Origin: Weissella cibaria KACC 11862
GTDB taxonomy: Bacteria; Bacillota; Bacilli; Lactobacillales; Lactobacillaceae
Direction of reading: 5' to 3'
Assembly (NCBI RefSeq): GCF_000193635.1
Contig: NZ_AEKT01000016.1
Span: 1 to 64,000, forward strand
Length of the DNA stretch: 64,000 nt
Of this stretch, positions 8,095 through 16,556 are shown piece after piece. The notes below the pieces were generated by a model. The model saw only the letters and a list, made by a program, of their open reading frames with translations. It was not told the origin of the DNA and ran no database searches. Within the stretch, counting starts at the first letter, position 1; every line of letters begins with the position of its first letter. The position numbers were made by a program, and so were the translations under genes.

Positions 8095-8787
8095 CTAATA
8101 CATCAAAGCTGGCGACTTCAGCACCTGAATTTCATCCCCACCAACAATAACTTCATCAGCAACATTTAAGAACAAACCATGCTCAATCACACCTACTTGA
8201 TTGGCTAACCAATTCGCTAATTCACTTGGAAACGGAATCGTATCTAAATGCAAATCTACAATCTCATTCCCGTTATCTGTCTTCACCGGCTCCCCATCAG
8301 CCGTACGACGTAGCACCGGGTGCAAGCCATGGTTATCAAAGACCCGGCACAGCTGCTCAGCACCATAAGTGACAACTTCAACTGGCAATGGAAAATGACC
8401 CAGTTCCTCGTGCACCTTTGACGCATCAACAATCCAAACATTCCGGCGAGAGTTTTTAGCGACAACCTTTTCGTACAACAGCGCCGCTCCACCACCTTTA
8501 ATCCCGTTCAATTGTGCATCAACAACATCAGCGCCATCGACGGTAATGTCAATGTGGTCAACATCATCTACATCTGCCAAAGCAATGCCTAACGTCCTGG
8601 CCTGTTCAGCTGTACGCGTCGATGTGGTCACCCCGACAATGTCTAATCCTTCTTCATTGACACGGCGCCCCAGTTCTTCGACGAAAAACTTAACCGTTGA
8701 ACCTGTGCCAAGACCGACAACCATGCCATTTTCAATTAACGTTGCAGCGTACTTTCCAGCCGCGCGCTTTTGTTCTAATGTGTCCAT
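8095..8787 (-). CDS. rpiA: Ribose-5-phosphate isomerase A
   Basis: 230 residues, the usual RpiA length. Motifs GLGTGSTVKFF (phosphate binding), DGADVVD and GIKGGGAALLYEK (catalytic region) are clear. It interconverts ribose-5-phosphate and ribulose-5-phosphate in the cytoplasm, passing ribokinase product to the phosphoketolase route. GGAGGTGA precedes the ATG. It is the last gene of the rbs cluster, 14 nt after rbsK, followed by a terminator. Confidence 0.97.
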   Translation of the reverse strand: MDTLEQKRAAGKYAATLIENGMVVGLGTGSTVKFFVEELGRRVNEEGLDIVGVTTSTRTAEQARTLGIALADVDDVDHIDITVDGADVVDAQLNGIKGGGAALLYEKVVAKNSRRNVWIVDASKVHEELGHFPLPVEVVTYGAEQLCRVFDNHGLHPVLRRTADGEPVKTDNGNEIVDLHLDTIPFPSELANWLANQVGVIEHGLFLNVADEVIVGGDEIQVLKSPALMY

Positions 8788-8801
8788 CAGATCACCTCCA
8801 A

Positions 8802-9740
8802 CTATGCATGTACCAAATTTAATGATGCCAACACAGCCTTCTTCGTTGGGATTGACCGAATAGCCCCTGAATGTGAAACCGCAATTGACGACGCCTTGGA
8901 TGCATATTGAATTGCGTCATCAATATTCGTGCAATCAGCATTTAGGTAAGCAAACGTCGCCCCAATAAATGTGTCGCCCGCAGCGGTTGTATCGACCGCC
9001 TTCACTTTAAAAATCGGTTGGGTGCGTGCATCTTGGTCAGCTAACTTGTAGTAAACCCCATCTTCACCCAAAGTCACAATTGTACCCGTAATTGATAGGT
9101 CCGCAAATTGATCACTAATATCCAATAAATCATCGAAATCAGTTGATGGTTCGCAGTTTAGCAAAGCGGCTGCTTCCGTTTCGTTCGGCACAATAATGTC
9201 CGTTGCAGCAAGAATTGCTGGATCAATATCTTTGTAATTCAAGACCGGTGCTGGGTTAAGCACTGTCGTGACACCGTATTTCTTGGCGAGATAGAAGCCC
9301 TTCGCAACCGCCTCTTGGGCAACTTCAAACTGTGCAATCACAAAATCAGCTTCCGCAATAAGTTGTTCTGACTTCACCACATCGTCTGCTGTCAGCTTCA
9401 TGTTCGCACCACCATACACCAAAATCGTATTGTGGCCATCTTCTTCTAGCAAAATCGTTGCGGTACCCGTAGCGTCTTCTTTTTCAACCAGGCCAGCTGT
9501 GTTAATGCCTTCATCTTCAAGCAAATTCCTGAATTGCACACCCGCAGCATCCTGACCAATAGCCCCAATGAAACTCACGTCGGCACCTTGACGGGCTGCT
9601 GCGACAGCTTGGTTCGCACCCTTACCACCTAAATTCGTGCCACGCGAATCAACTCGAAGCGTCTCTCCCTGCAATGGTAAACGCGAAATGTTTTGAATAA
9701 TGTCCAAATTCAAACTACCAATGACAACAATCTTATTCAT
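8802..9740 (-). CDS. rbsK: Ribokinase
   Basis: 312 residues of the PfkB family: N-terminal VIGSLNLDII, GGKGANQAVAAARQGADVSF (first PfkB signature) and DTTAAGDTFIGA (second signature with the catalytic Asp). It phosphorylates D-ribose to ribose-5-phosphate. I start at the ATG at 9740, preceded by AGGTGA, rather than the GTG three codons upstream next to the permease stop. Co-transcribed with the upstream permease and with rpiA. Confidence 0.95.
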   Translation of the reverse strand: MNKIVVIGSLNLDIIQNISRLPLQGETLRVDSRGTNLGGKGANQAVAAARQGADVSFIGAIGQDAAGVQFRNLLEDEGINTAGLVEKEDATGTATILLEEDGHNTILVYGGANMKLTADDVVKSEQLIAEADFVIAQFEVAQEAVAKGFYLAKKYGVTTVLNPAPVLNYKDIDPAILAATDIIVPNETEAAALLNCEPSTDFDDLLDISDQFADLSITGTIVTLGEDGVYYKLADQDARTQPIFKVKAVDTTAAGDTFIGATFAYLNADCTNIDDAIQYASKASSIAVSHSGAIRSIPTKKAVLASLNLVHA

Positions 9741-9749
9741 CACAATCAC

Positions 9750-11102
9750 CTACTTTTCTTCCTTTGCATACTTCATTTCAGAGATGAAGTACCATGACAC
9801 GATCATAAATGCGATAGTCGGCACAATGAATGACAATTGCATTGAACCAGACCAGTCAGATACCAACCCTTGGAATAGTGGCCATACTGCACCACCAACA
9901 ATCGCCATCACCAAAATGGCACCGGCCGTTTCGGTATACTTCTTATCTGCGACATTATCCAATGTGTGGGCGTAAATCGTTGGCCACTGTGGACCAAAGA
10001 AGAAGCTCACAAACACAGCCGCGTACACGGCAATCATACCTTGGCCGAATGTCGTGACCAGTAACGTAATAGTTCCCAACACTGAGTAGATACTCAACAC
10101 GGTTGCGACCTTGTAACGTCCCAAGAACCAGGTTGCAACTACTTTACCGACGAACCACATCGCATATGAATAGACCATAAAGGTCGTGGCATCCGCATCA
10201 CTAATTTGCTTATTCAAATCCAAGGCCAAACGAATTGTAAATGACCAAACCGTTGTTTGCATTCCAACGTAAACGAATTGGGCGAGGATCCCCTTCTTGT
10301 AACGGAAGTTTCCCAACAAGTACTTGATGGTTTCACCCAAAGTGGCTTTTTCAGTGGCCTCTTCACCAGCCAGTGTTTCAACCTTTGGCTTAGCGCTTGG
10401 CATCTTGGTCACAGCCAAGATCAACAACATAATAATCAGGACACCGATGATGTACTTGTATGGTTGCAAGGTTAATTGCAACATCTTTTCACCATAGGCA
10501 ATTCGTTCAGCACCATGCATCCCCGCCATCTTGGTCGCCAAATTACCACCTGTGCTAAAAATCATGTACTTTCCAAGTAGAATTCCAGCAATATCTCCCA
10601 ATGGGGTCAATGCGGCTGAGATGTTCAAACGCAAGTTCGCATACTTCTTAGGTCCAAGCATCGAACTATAGGTATCACTGGCCGTTTCCAAGAATGACAA
10701 CCCAATCGCGATAGCAAAAATGGCAAATAAGAACATTGAGTACGTTGCAACACGTGAAGCTGGGAAGAATAATCCTGCGCCAATAATGTAAGCAATTAGC
10801 CCCAGCATAATCGCAAACTTATACGATGTTTTCTTGATAACCAATGATGCCGGAATCGCAATTAAGAAATACCCACCGTAAAACGCTGACTGCACGAATG
10901 CGGTTGAGGCATCATTCAGTTGAAAGACTGTCTTAAACTGTGTGATTAAGATGTCATTCAGACTGGCTGCCGCTCCCCACATTGGGAAGATTAGCGAAAT
11001 CACAATGAATTGGAACAACGGCGTCTTCGTTAAATACCCATCCGACAATTCATCAATATGCTTTGTAAAAGGTCGTACAACCTTCGCCCCCATGTTTTCC
11101 AT
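9750..11102 (-). CDS. FucP-family MFS permease, probable ribose importer
   Basis: 450 residues with about 12 hydrophobic segments. Sequence features (FPMWGAAASLNDILITQF near the N-terminus, FLETASDTYSSMLGP in the middle) fit the fucose:H+ symporter family. Its place between rbsD and rbsK, 16 nt after rbsD, makes ribose the likely substrate; no RbsABC importer or RbsU is present here. AGGGGAT precedes the ATG. Substrate is inference from context. Confidence 0.85.
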   Translation of the reverse strand: MENMGAKVVRPFTKHIDELSDGYLTKTPLFQFIVISLIFPMWGAAASLNDILITQFKTVFQLNDASTAFVQSAFYGGYFLIAIPASLVIKKTSYKFAIMLGLIAYIIGAGLFFPASRVATYSMFLFAIFAIAIGLSFLETASDTYSSMLGPKKYANLRLNISAALTPLGDIAGILLGKYMIFSTGGNLATKMAGMHGAERIAYGEKMLQLTLQPYKYIIGVLIIMLLILAVTKMPSAKPKVETLAGEEATEKATLGETIKYLLGNFRYKKGILAQFVYVGMQTTVWSFTIRLALDLNKQISDADATTFMVYSYAMWFVGKVVATWFLGRYKVATVLSIYSVLGTITLLVTTFGQGMIAVYAAVFVSFFFGPQWPTIYAHTLDNVADKKYTETAGAILVMAIVGGAVWPLFQGLVSDWSGSMQLSFIVPTIAFMIVSWYFISEMKYAKEEK

Positions 11103-11118
11103 GATTTATCCCCTTCGA

Positions 11119-11514
11119 CTAAAATGCCACGCCACTACGCAAAATAATATTAGCGAACGGATGTGATTCACCCGTTCGAACCACTGCCCGTGTGGCCCCC
11201 AATTGTTGCTTAAATTCCTCATGCGGTACAAACGTCACATCAACATTTGGCAAAACTGCTAAGATTGCCGCTAATTGATCTGGATTTTCCGTCTTGATTT
11301 CCTCGGCTAACGTGATGGCTTCAACTTGCATTTCCGTCAAAACATTTTCAAGTACCGTTTGGAAATCTGGCGTTTGGAACGTCACGGCCAGGTCAATCTT
11401 CTTGGTCCCCGCTGGTACCGGCAAACCGGCATCCCCAATCGCCAACGTATCCTTATGTCCCATTTGTGCTACCGTGTAAGCTAGCTCAGAATTCAAAATT
11501 CCAACCTTCTTCAT
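11119..11514 (-). CDS. rbsD: D-ribose pyranase
   Basis: 131 residues beginning MKKVGILNSELAYTVAQMGH, with the IGDAGLPVP block typical of RbsD. It converts pyranose and furanose forms of ribose before phosphorylation. The start at 11514 has GGGGGAC upstream and matches family length; a longer reading frame would add about 30 untypical residues across the promoter and operator. First structural gene of the ribose operon. Confidence 0.96.
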   Translation of the reverse strand: MKKVGILNSELAYTVAQMGHKDTLAIGDAGLPVPAGTKKIDLAVTFQTPDFQTVLENVLTEMQVEAITLAEEIKTENPDQLAAILAVLPNVDVTFVPHEEFKQQLGATRAVVRTGESHPFANIILRSGVAF

Positions 11515-11549
11515 GATGAATGTCCCCCAAACAAACGTTATAATTTCTA

Positions 11550-11578
11550 TGTAAATCGTTTTTGTAAATCGTTTTACA
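11550..11578 (-). promoter_or_regulatory. Tandem RbsR operators upstream of rbsD
   Basis: TGTAAATCGTTTT occurs twice in direct tandem (11550-11562 and 11563-11575). The second copy extends to the near-palindrome TGTAAATCGTTTTACA, typical of LacI-family sites with a central CG. It lies just downstream of the promoter at 11585-11612, fitting repression. Confidence 0.7.
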
Positions 11579-11584
11579 AATTTT

Positions 11585-11612
11585 AATATACACCGAATAA
11601 ACACAATGTAAA
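11585..11612 (-). promoter_or_regulatory. Promoter of the rbsD operon
   Basis: Minus-strand -35 TTTACA (11612-11607), 16-nt spacer and -10 TATATT (11590-11585), immediately upstream of the tandem operators. Confidence 0.6.
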
Positions 11613-11631
11613 CCCTTACATTTGCTCAAAT

Positions 11632-11675
11632 AAAAAAATCAAGCACTAAAAACGCGTCGTTTTTAATGCTTGATT
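11632..11675 (-). terminator. Terminator of rbsR
   Basis: Long stem (ATCAAGCATTAAAAACG with complement, one mismatch), 3-nt loop, then seven Ts on the minus strand. It isolates rbsR from rbsD. Confidence 0.85.
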
Positions 11676-11690
11676 GGCATCATATCAATG

Positions 11691-12683
11691 TTATTTAATC
11701 GAATCTGTTGATTCTCTAATAATTAAATGAGTATCTAAAATTTCCGTCTGCTTGGCGATGCTCGGATCGTTAATCCGAGCTAATACCATGTCTAGAGCAA
11801 TCTGCCCCATTCGCCAAACTGGCTGCGTGACCGTGGTTACTGAGGGTACCATAAATTCTGAATAGTCCGTATTGTCATAACCAACCACACTAAATGTTTT
11901 GGGCACGTCCACACCGGCATTTTTCAAACCACGTAATAAGCCAATGGCCAATTCATCGTTTAGGGCAAATGCCGCTGTCACGTTTGCTCGCTTAACGCGA
12001 GAGGCAATTGCTAAGCCGCCGTGTTTTGACATCGACGTTTCAAAGCGCGTAATACTAGTGTTCGCCGTCTGATTGACCGTATCTTCAAAGCCTTGAATAC
12101 GCTCACGCAAATTTTCTGTTAGGTAGTCAGGCAAAATTAGCGCAACATCACGGTGGCCCAATTGTAGCAAATGTTCAGCAACTGTCACCCCACCTTGATA
12201 TTCATTCGTCTTCACGGAATCAGCATCACTATCATCATTGGTTTGGTCCAAAACCACGTATGGCAGCTTCTGCTTATTGAGATAGGTGTTCACATCTTGC
12301 ACGTGTGGCAACATGCGTGCGATTACCAAGCCATTAACGCCACGCCCAATCAACGTCAAAATAGCTTGGTCAATCTCGTCATCCGTCGCTGAAAAAAATG
12401 CCAGGTCAGCTACGCCATGCGCGTGTTCTTGCATACTTTGCATCAAATCTGAGAAGAACGGATTCCGCAAACTGGGTACTAACACGCCAATTAAGGGATT
12501 CGCATTACCACGCAAGCTCTTCGCACTTTGATTTGGCACGTAGCCCAGTTCTTTCTGTGCAGCAAGCACTTTATCAATCGTTTCCTGTGGAAAATGATCA
12601 TTCCGTTTATTCAGCACTTGTGAGACCGTTGTCGGTGACACACCTGCTAAATTTGCCACATCTTTAATCGACGCTTTTTTCAT
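11691..12683 (-). CDS. rbsR: LacI-family repressor of ribose genes
   Basis: 330 residues. The N-terminal helix-turn-helix (MKKASIKDVANLAGVSPTTV) with LacI hinge is followed by a periplasmic-binding-like sensor domain containing NPFFSDLMQ and VVGYDNTDYSEFMVPSVTTV. It probably represses the ribose operon through the tandem sites before rbsD and itself through a site at 12729-12744. The ATG at 12683 has AGGAGA upstream. It has its own terminator. Confidence 0.9.
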   Translation of the reverse strand: MKKASIKDVANLAGVSPTTVSQVLNKRNDHFPQETIDKVLAAQKELGYVPNQSAKSLRGNANPLIGVLVPSLRNPFFSDLMQSMQEHAHGVADLAFFSATDDEIDQAILTLIGRGVNGLVIARMLPHVQDVNTYLNKQKLPYVVLDQTNDDSDADSVKTNEYQGGVTVAEHLLQLGHRDVALILPDYLTENLRERIQGFEDTVNQTANTSITRFETSMSKHGGLAIASRVKRANVTAAFALNDELAIGLLRGLKNAGVDVPKTFSVVGYDNTDYSEFMVPSVTTVTQPVWRMGQIALDMVLARINDPSIAKQTEILDTHLIIRESTDSIK

Positions 12684-12728
12684 CACGATCAGTCTCCTTC
12701 CACAATCTAGTATGGTTATCATTATACC

Positions 12729-12744
12729 TGTAAAACCATTTACT
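12729..12744 (-). promoter_or_regulatory. Candidate RbsR autoregulatory site
   Basis: TGTAAAACCATTTACT differs at two positions from the reverse complement of the rbsD operator (TGTAAAACGATTTACA) and lies about 45 bp upstream of the rbsR start. Confidence 0.5.
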
Positions 12745-12786
12745 AAATAGCTGTCTTGCGAACGTTTTTATGAAATTAGTGCCCAA

Positions 12787-12954
12787 CTACATCCGTACAA
12801 TCTTGCCCATAAACGCAATGCCATGTTGATACATAAAGTTCTGTGCATCTATCTCAGACCAAAACTGCTTCGCCGTAAACGGACTAAAGGTCGTCTGGAT
12901 CTGACCATTCACCGCATCGCCAACGTACCCACCATAATATTCAATCACATACAT
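12787..12954 (-). CDS. Small MYVI-type protein, family member 1
   Basis: 55 residues starting MYVIEYYGGYVGDA and ending GKIVRM. It shares a pattern with the 56-residue protein at 18624-18794: MYVI start, an A.N near residue 15, F...DA..F in the middle and GKIV.(M/L) at the end. The 32402-32578 product is a looser relative. The start at 12954 has GGGG nine bases upstream and matches the paralogue. Function unknown; no signal peptide or membrane segment. Confidence 0.6.
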   Translation of the reverse strand: MYVIEYYGGYVGDAVNGQIQTTFSPFTAKQFWSEIDAQNFMYQHGIAFMGKIVRM

Positions 12955-13031
12955 CTTCATTAACCCCATTTCAAAAATTGTCATATCAATCTTACGCCTC
13001 TTATCCGGTAATTACTGGTTTTGAGGTCTGC

Positions 13032-13068
13032 AAAAAAGCGGCGCCCCGCATCACCAGGGCGCCGCTTT
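13032..13068 (-). terminator. Terminator of the hxl/kdgK operon
   Basis: Very GC-rich stem (AAAGCGGCGCCC / GGGCGCCGCTTT) followed by TTTTTT on the minus strand. Confidence 0.9.
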
Positions 13069-13119
13069 ATTTTTTTCAGTGAGATTTTTTTGAGTAAAGG
13101 TTTGAAACTTAATGTAATA

Positions 13120-13662
13120 CTATTCCATGTTTGAGTGCGTGGCCTTGGCAGTGTCATTTGACACGTGGTCACGACGGCTAATCATCAACGTCAAGATATC
13201 CAACGTAATGTGCACACTTTGATCAAACAACGTGCTCAATAATTGGATTGACTTCACTCCGTCACCAGCCTTGGTAGCACCAGGTACCACGATCGTGGCC
13301 TCGCCCAAAGTTGCCAATGGTGAGGTTGGGTTTGACGTCACACCAATCACGTGGACACCATTGTCAGCTGCCTTTTGCGCAGGGCCAACAACTGAGCCGG
13401 TTGTACCAGAACCTGAGACCGCAACCAAGACATCCCCTTCAGCAATTGACGGCGTAATCGTCTCGCCAATGACAAACACCGTGTAACCGATGTGCATCAA
13501 ACGCATGGCAAAGCCCTTCACCATCAAACCTGAACGGCCAGCGCCCAATACGAAGATGCGCTTGTCCTTCGTGATGATGTTTTCAGCAGCGTCCAGTTGG
13601 GCGTCATCTACTTGCGTCATCACTTCTTGAATTTCTGACAATACTTCATTTACTAAAGCCAT
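13120..13662 (-). CDS. hxlB: SIS-domain 6-phospho-3-hexuloisomerase-like protein
   Basis: 180 residues with a single SIS domain: VLGAGRSGLMVKGFAMRLMH near residues 38-57 and AVSGSGTTGSVV near 80. This is the architecture of 6-phospho-3-hexuloisomerase (arabino-hex-3-ulose-6-phosphate to fructose-6-phosphate). The start overlaps the stop of the synthase-like gene by one base (TAATG), so the two are made together. In a kinase/permease operon it may isomerise another sugar phosphate; the exact substrate is unclear. Last gene of the operon. Confidence 0.8.
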   Translation of the reverse strand: MALVNEVLSEIQEVMTQVDDAQLDAAENIITKDKRIFVLGAGRSGLMVKGFAMRLMHIGYTVFVIGETITPSIAEGDVLVAVSGSGTTGSVVGPAQKAADNGVHVIGVTSNPTSPLATLGEATIVVPGATKAGDGVKSIQLLSTLFDQSVHITLDILTLMISRRDHVSNDTAKATHSNME

Positions 13663-14282
13663 TATAGCGCCTCCTTAAATTCACGACCGGCTGCAACTGG
13701 ATCAGCTGCACCAGCAATCTTTCCACCAACAATGGCAATTTCAGCAATACCATCCGCTGACAACTTCTTCACTTGGTCCAAATCAATCCCACCAGCCACG
13801 GCAATGCGCTTGGCCACTGGGAATTGTTCATGGAAGTGCTTAACTGACCCGGCTGCATCGAAGTTGGCGGCATTATCGTGTGAGTGGTGCAATCCAAAGA
13901 TGGCGTGGTCAAACGTCATCAATGGTGCAATCTCCTCATCCGTCATGTTCAACAAGTCAATCAACATTGTCTTGCCCGCATTTTCTGTCACCTCATATAC
14001 GGCACTGATCGTTGATAAGTCGGCTGACCCCATGACCGTCAAAATGTCAGCATTGGCTTCAAAACCCTTGTTGAATTCATAAACACCTTCGTCGATGGCC
14101 TTCAAGTCCATCAACAATTCTGAATGCTTAATTTCTGCCTTGATATCTGACAAGGCAATCAAGCCATAGTCCTTTACCAAAGATGTACCGAGTTCAATCA
14201 CATCAGCAATACCATCAAGGTCCTTCGCCAATGCAATGGCGTGTGCTAATGACACACGATCAATTGCTACTTGTAACTTCAT
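13662..14282 (-). CDS. hxlA: Hexulose-6-phosphate synthase / KGPDC-type (beta/alpha)8 enzyme
   Basis: 206 residues of the OMP-decarboxylase superfamily with the DLKAID (DxKxxD) metal/catalytic motif near residue 59, VIELGTSLVKDYG near 28 and AVAGGID near 165. Members are 3-hexulose-6-phosphate synthase or 3-keto-L-gulonate-6-phosphate decarboxylase (UlaD). Adjacency to an HxlB-like isomerase favours HPS by homology. The kinase, permease and isomerase upstream suggest a catabolic decarboxylase or aldolase instead. One-base stop/start overlaps on both sides. Confidence 0.78.
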   Translation of the reverse strand: MKLQVAIDRVSLAHAIALAKDLDGIADVIELGTSLVKDYGLIALSDIKAEIKHSELLMDLKAIDEGVYEFNKGFEANADILTVMGSADLSTISAVYEVTENAGKTMLIDLLNMTDEEIAPLMTFDHAIFGLHHSHDNAANFDAAGSVKHFHEQFPVAKRIAVAGGIDLDQVKKLSADGIAEIAIVGGKIAGAADPVAAGREFKEAL

Positions 14283-15247
14283 TAGTCTTCACTTACTCCT
14301 TCTGCGGCATAAAATGCTGCCAATTGCGCTGGTGTTGGATAACCATCATTGTCACCTGGTGTTTGCACTTGCAAGGCCCCAACTGCGTTTCCACGCATGG
14401 CGGCAGCGCGCAATGACTTGTCTTCTAGCAAGGCCGTAATCACACCAAGAGCAAAACCATCACCAGCACCTACTGTATCAACTACCTTCGCAACCTTAAA
14501 GCCGGGTACCATAAAGCCTTCTGCATCACGTGTTTGCACGTATGCCCCAGCAGGCCCAACCTTCACGATGACAACCTTTGTCCGCTCACTTTGATTCAAG
14601 TAGAAGTCCGCAATATCCTTAGGGTCTTCACTACCCATCAAGATCTTACCTTCGTTGCTACCTGGTAAAATGATATCCGCCGACTTCGCAAATTCATTAA
14701 TTTCACGAATCATACGAGCATCATCGTTCCAAAGGGCTGGCCGCAAGTTAGGGTCAAACGTGATCAACTTGTCGGCTGCGACCAAGCGATTCATCAAGTG
14801 ACGGAAGGCCTTGTTTGAGGTCTCTGACAACGCTGGGAAAATCCCTGACATGTGGGCAATTTTCACGTCGTCCAACTTCACGTCATCCAACACATCTGCT
14901 GACAAGTGCGCTGCAGCTGAACCTGTCCGGTAGTTAAACGTTTGTGGATCCCCAGTCGTCACCATCTGCTTCAATTGGAATCCCGTCCAGTTATCTGCAT
15001 CTTCGGTCACGAAAGTCGTGCCAACCCCGTGTTCCAAGATTTGCTTCTTGGCATAACCACCTAATGGATCAGCACCTAAGCGACTCACATATTCCGTTGT
15101 GTGACCCAAACGCTGTACCCCGATGGCCACGTTTAATTCTGCGCCACCCAACAACTTAAAGTAATTAATGGTGTCGACCAAGCTAGCGTCCGCGTCCTTC
15201 GACATGAACGTCACAACTGGCTCACCAATCGTCAAAAATTCACTCAT
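14282..15247 (-). CDS. PfkB-family sugar/sugar-acid kinase (KDG kinase-like)
   Basis: 321 residues, starting MSEFLTIGEPVVTFMS, with GGAELNVAIGVQRLGH (first PfkB region) and DTVGAGDGFALG (anion hole and catalytic Asp). It is paralogous to the kinase at 44110-45066, which lies in a full hexuronate operon. Family assignment is 2-dehydro-3-deoxygluconokinase, but no KDPG aldolase is in this operon; a HPS/KGPDC-type gene follows instead. It may phosphorylate another keto-sugar acid. AAGGA precedes the ATG. Confidence 0.85.
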   Translation of the reverse strand: MSEFLTIGEPVVTFMSKDADASLVDTINYFKLLGGAELNVAIGVQRLGHTTEYVSRLGADPLGGYAKKQILEHGVGTTFVTEDADNWTGFQLKQMVTTGDPQTFNYRTGSAAAHLSADVLDDVKLDDVKIAHMSGIFPALSETSNKAFRHLMNRLVAADKLITFDPNLRPALWNDDARMIREINEFAKSADIILPGSNEGKILMGSEDPKDIADFYLNQSERTKVVIVKVGPAGAYVQTRDAEGFMVPGFKVAKVVDTVGAGDGFALGVITALLEDKSLRAAAMRGNAVGALQVQTPGDNDGYPTPAQLAAFYAAEGVSED

Positions 15248-15267
15248 GATTATAATCCTTCAATCTC

Positions 15268-16554
15268 TTACTTGATAATCAAAACGGCCAAAATAACGTT
15301 AATGATTGAAACAATCCACATTACCGGTACACCCTGCTTCAACAATTCACGACTGTCGACCTTCATGTACTTCAAGGCCCAAACGTTCCATGATTGCGTC
15401 AAGTCAGTCGACACCGCCATCAAACTTGGCACATACATCAAAGGCAACAACAAGGCATCTGGGAAAATGTGTGCTCCCGCCAAAACAGCAGCTGTGGCAG
15501 CCCCAGCACCCCAAACGTGCAATGGCCCACGGAACAATGCCAATGGTGCGGCAATTCCAAGTGCCAAGGCCAAAATCCAAATGTTTGATGGCAAAATTGA
15601 CGTCAACAACGTTTGGAAACGCGCCGCATTAATTTGGGCAGCGCCGGAGAACATGATTAGTGCCATCAAGAACATGATCAATCCAGCAATATCTGAAATC
15701 GCTGTTTGAATGGTATCGTTCAAAAAGTCAATAAATGACTTCCAGTGGCGCATCTTTCCCGTTAGCAACATCGCCAACAGGGTTGCCAAAATCAATGATG
15801 GTACGGCATCCCACTTAAACGCCAAATTCATAAAGACTGGCACAACCGGCACAATAAAGGCAGGCCATGGAATCTTAATTTCTTCTGTGGAAACTTCGGC
15901 ACCAACCAACTTCAAGTTCTCGTCCGCCTTTGAGGCATCAAATGACTTGCGGTGCATAAAGAGGTAAATGATAACCGCCAACAGTTGCACAGCCATGGCT
16001 GTGATACCGAAAATCAAATACTTGCCACTGTAGTCAGCCTTTGGGAAGAAGGCTTTGATTTGGTTGAAAAGCACCAGATTCAAGTACATTGGTGCACCAA
16101 CCGACATCAAGAAGACTGGCAAAGCAATCTTACGTGGAATACCAAGTGACAAGAGAATTGGCAACAAGATAACTCCGATCGCGATAACTGACCCAACCCC
16201 GTACGCACTAATGAAAATCAAGGCCGTAACTAAGATAACCAAAATGGCGGCAAGCATCACATTCTTCTTACCCGCCTTCGCCGTGCGTTGTGAAATGGCT
16301 GGCGCAATACCCGAATCAACCAAGACACGACCAAACCATGACCCAAACGCAATGTAGATAATCGTTGGCCCGTAATTCAAGGCTGGCTCAGCGAAAACCT
16401 TCTTAATGGCAACATCAAATGGTACTAACCCGATGACTGCCCAGAGGATTGCCATCACAAAGAACCCAACCATCAAGTTACCACCCTTGAAGATGTAGAA
16501 GATAAAGCCGACAAATGTCAGCAACAGCAAAATTGCAATAATCGTGTTAACCAT
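15268..16554 (-). CDS. GntP/citrate-type (ion transporter superfamily) permease
   Basis: 428 residues with roughly 11-12 hydrophobic segments. The ISAYGVGSVIAIGVILLPIL and MSVGAPMYLNLVLF blocks fit gluconate/citrate-type carriers (IT superfamily). It probably imports a sugar acid. It lies between a TIM-barrel isomerase (2-nt gap) and the PfkB kinase (20-nt gap), so its substrate should be the start of this pathway. Exact substrate unknown. Confidence 0.75.
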   Translation of the reverse strand: MVNTIIAILLLLTFVGFIFYIFKGGNLMVGFFVMAILWAVIGLVPFDVAIKKVFAEPALNYGPTIIYIAFGSWFGRVLVDSGIAPAISQRTAKAGKKNVMLAAILVILVTALIFISAYGVGSVIAIGVILLPILLSLGIPRKIALPVFLMSVGAPMYLNLVLFNQIKAFFPKADYSGKYLIFGITAMAVQLLAVIIYLFMHRKSFDASKADENLKLVGAEVSTEEIKIPWPAFIVPVVPVFMNLAFKWDAVPSLILATLLAMLLTGKMRHWKSFIDFLNDTIQTAISDIAGLIMFLMALIMFSGAAQINAARFQTLLTSILPSNIWILALALGIAAPLALFRGPLHVWGAGAATAAVLAGAHIFPDALLLPLMYVPSLMAVSTDLTQSWNVWALKYMKVDSRELLKQGVPVMWIVSIINVILAVLIIK

Positions 16555-16556
16555 GA

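Noticed and set aside
13662-14282. KDPG aldolase in the second kinase operon
   Set aside because: The DLKAID motif and length fit the HPS/KGPDC family, not the aldolase Lys/LFPG pattern seen at 45068-45730.
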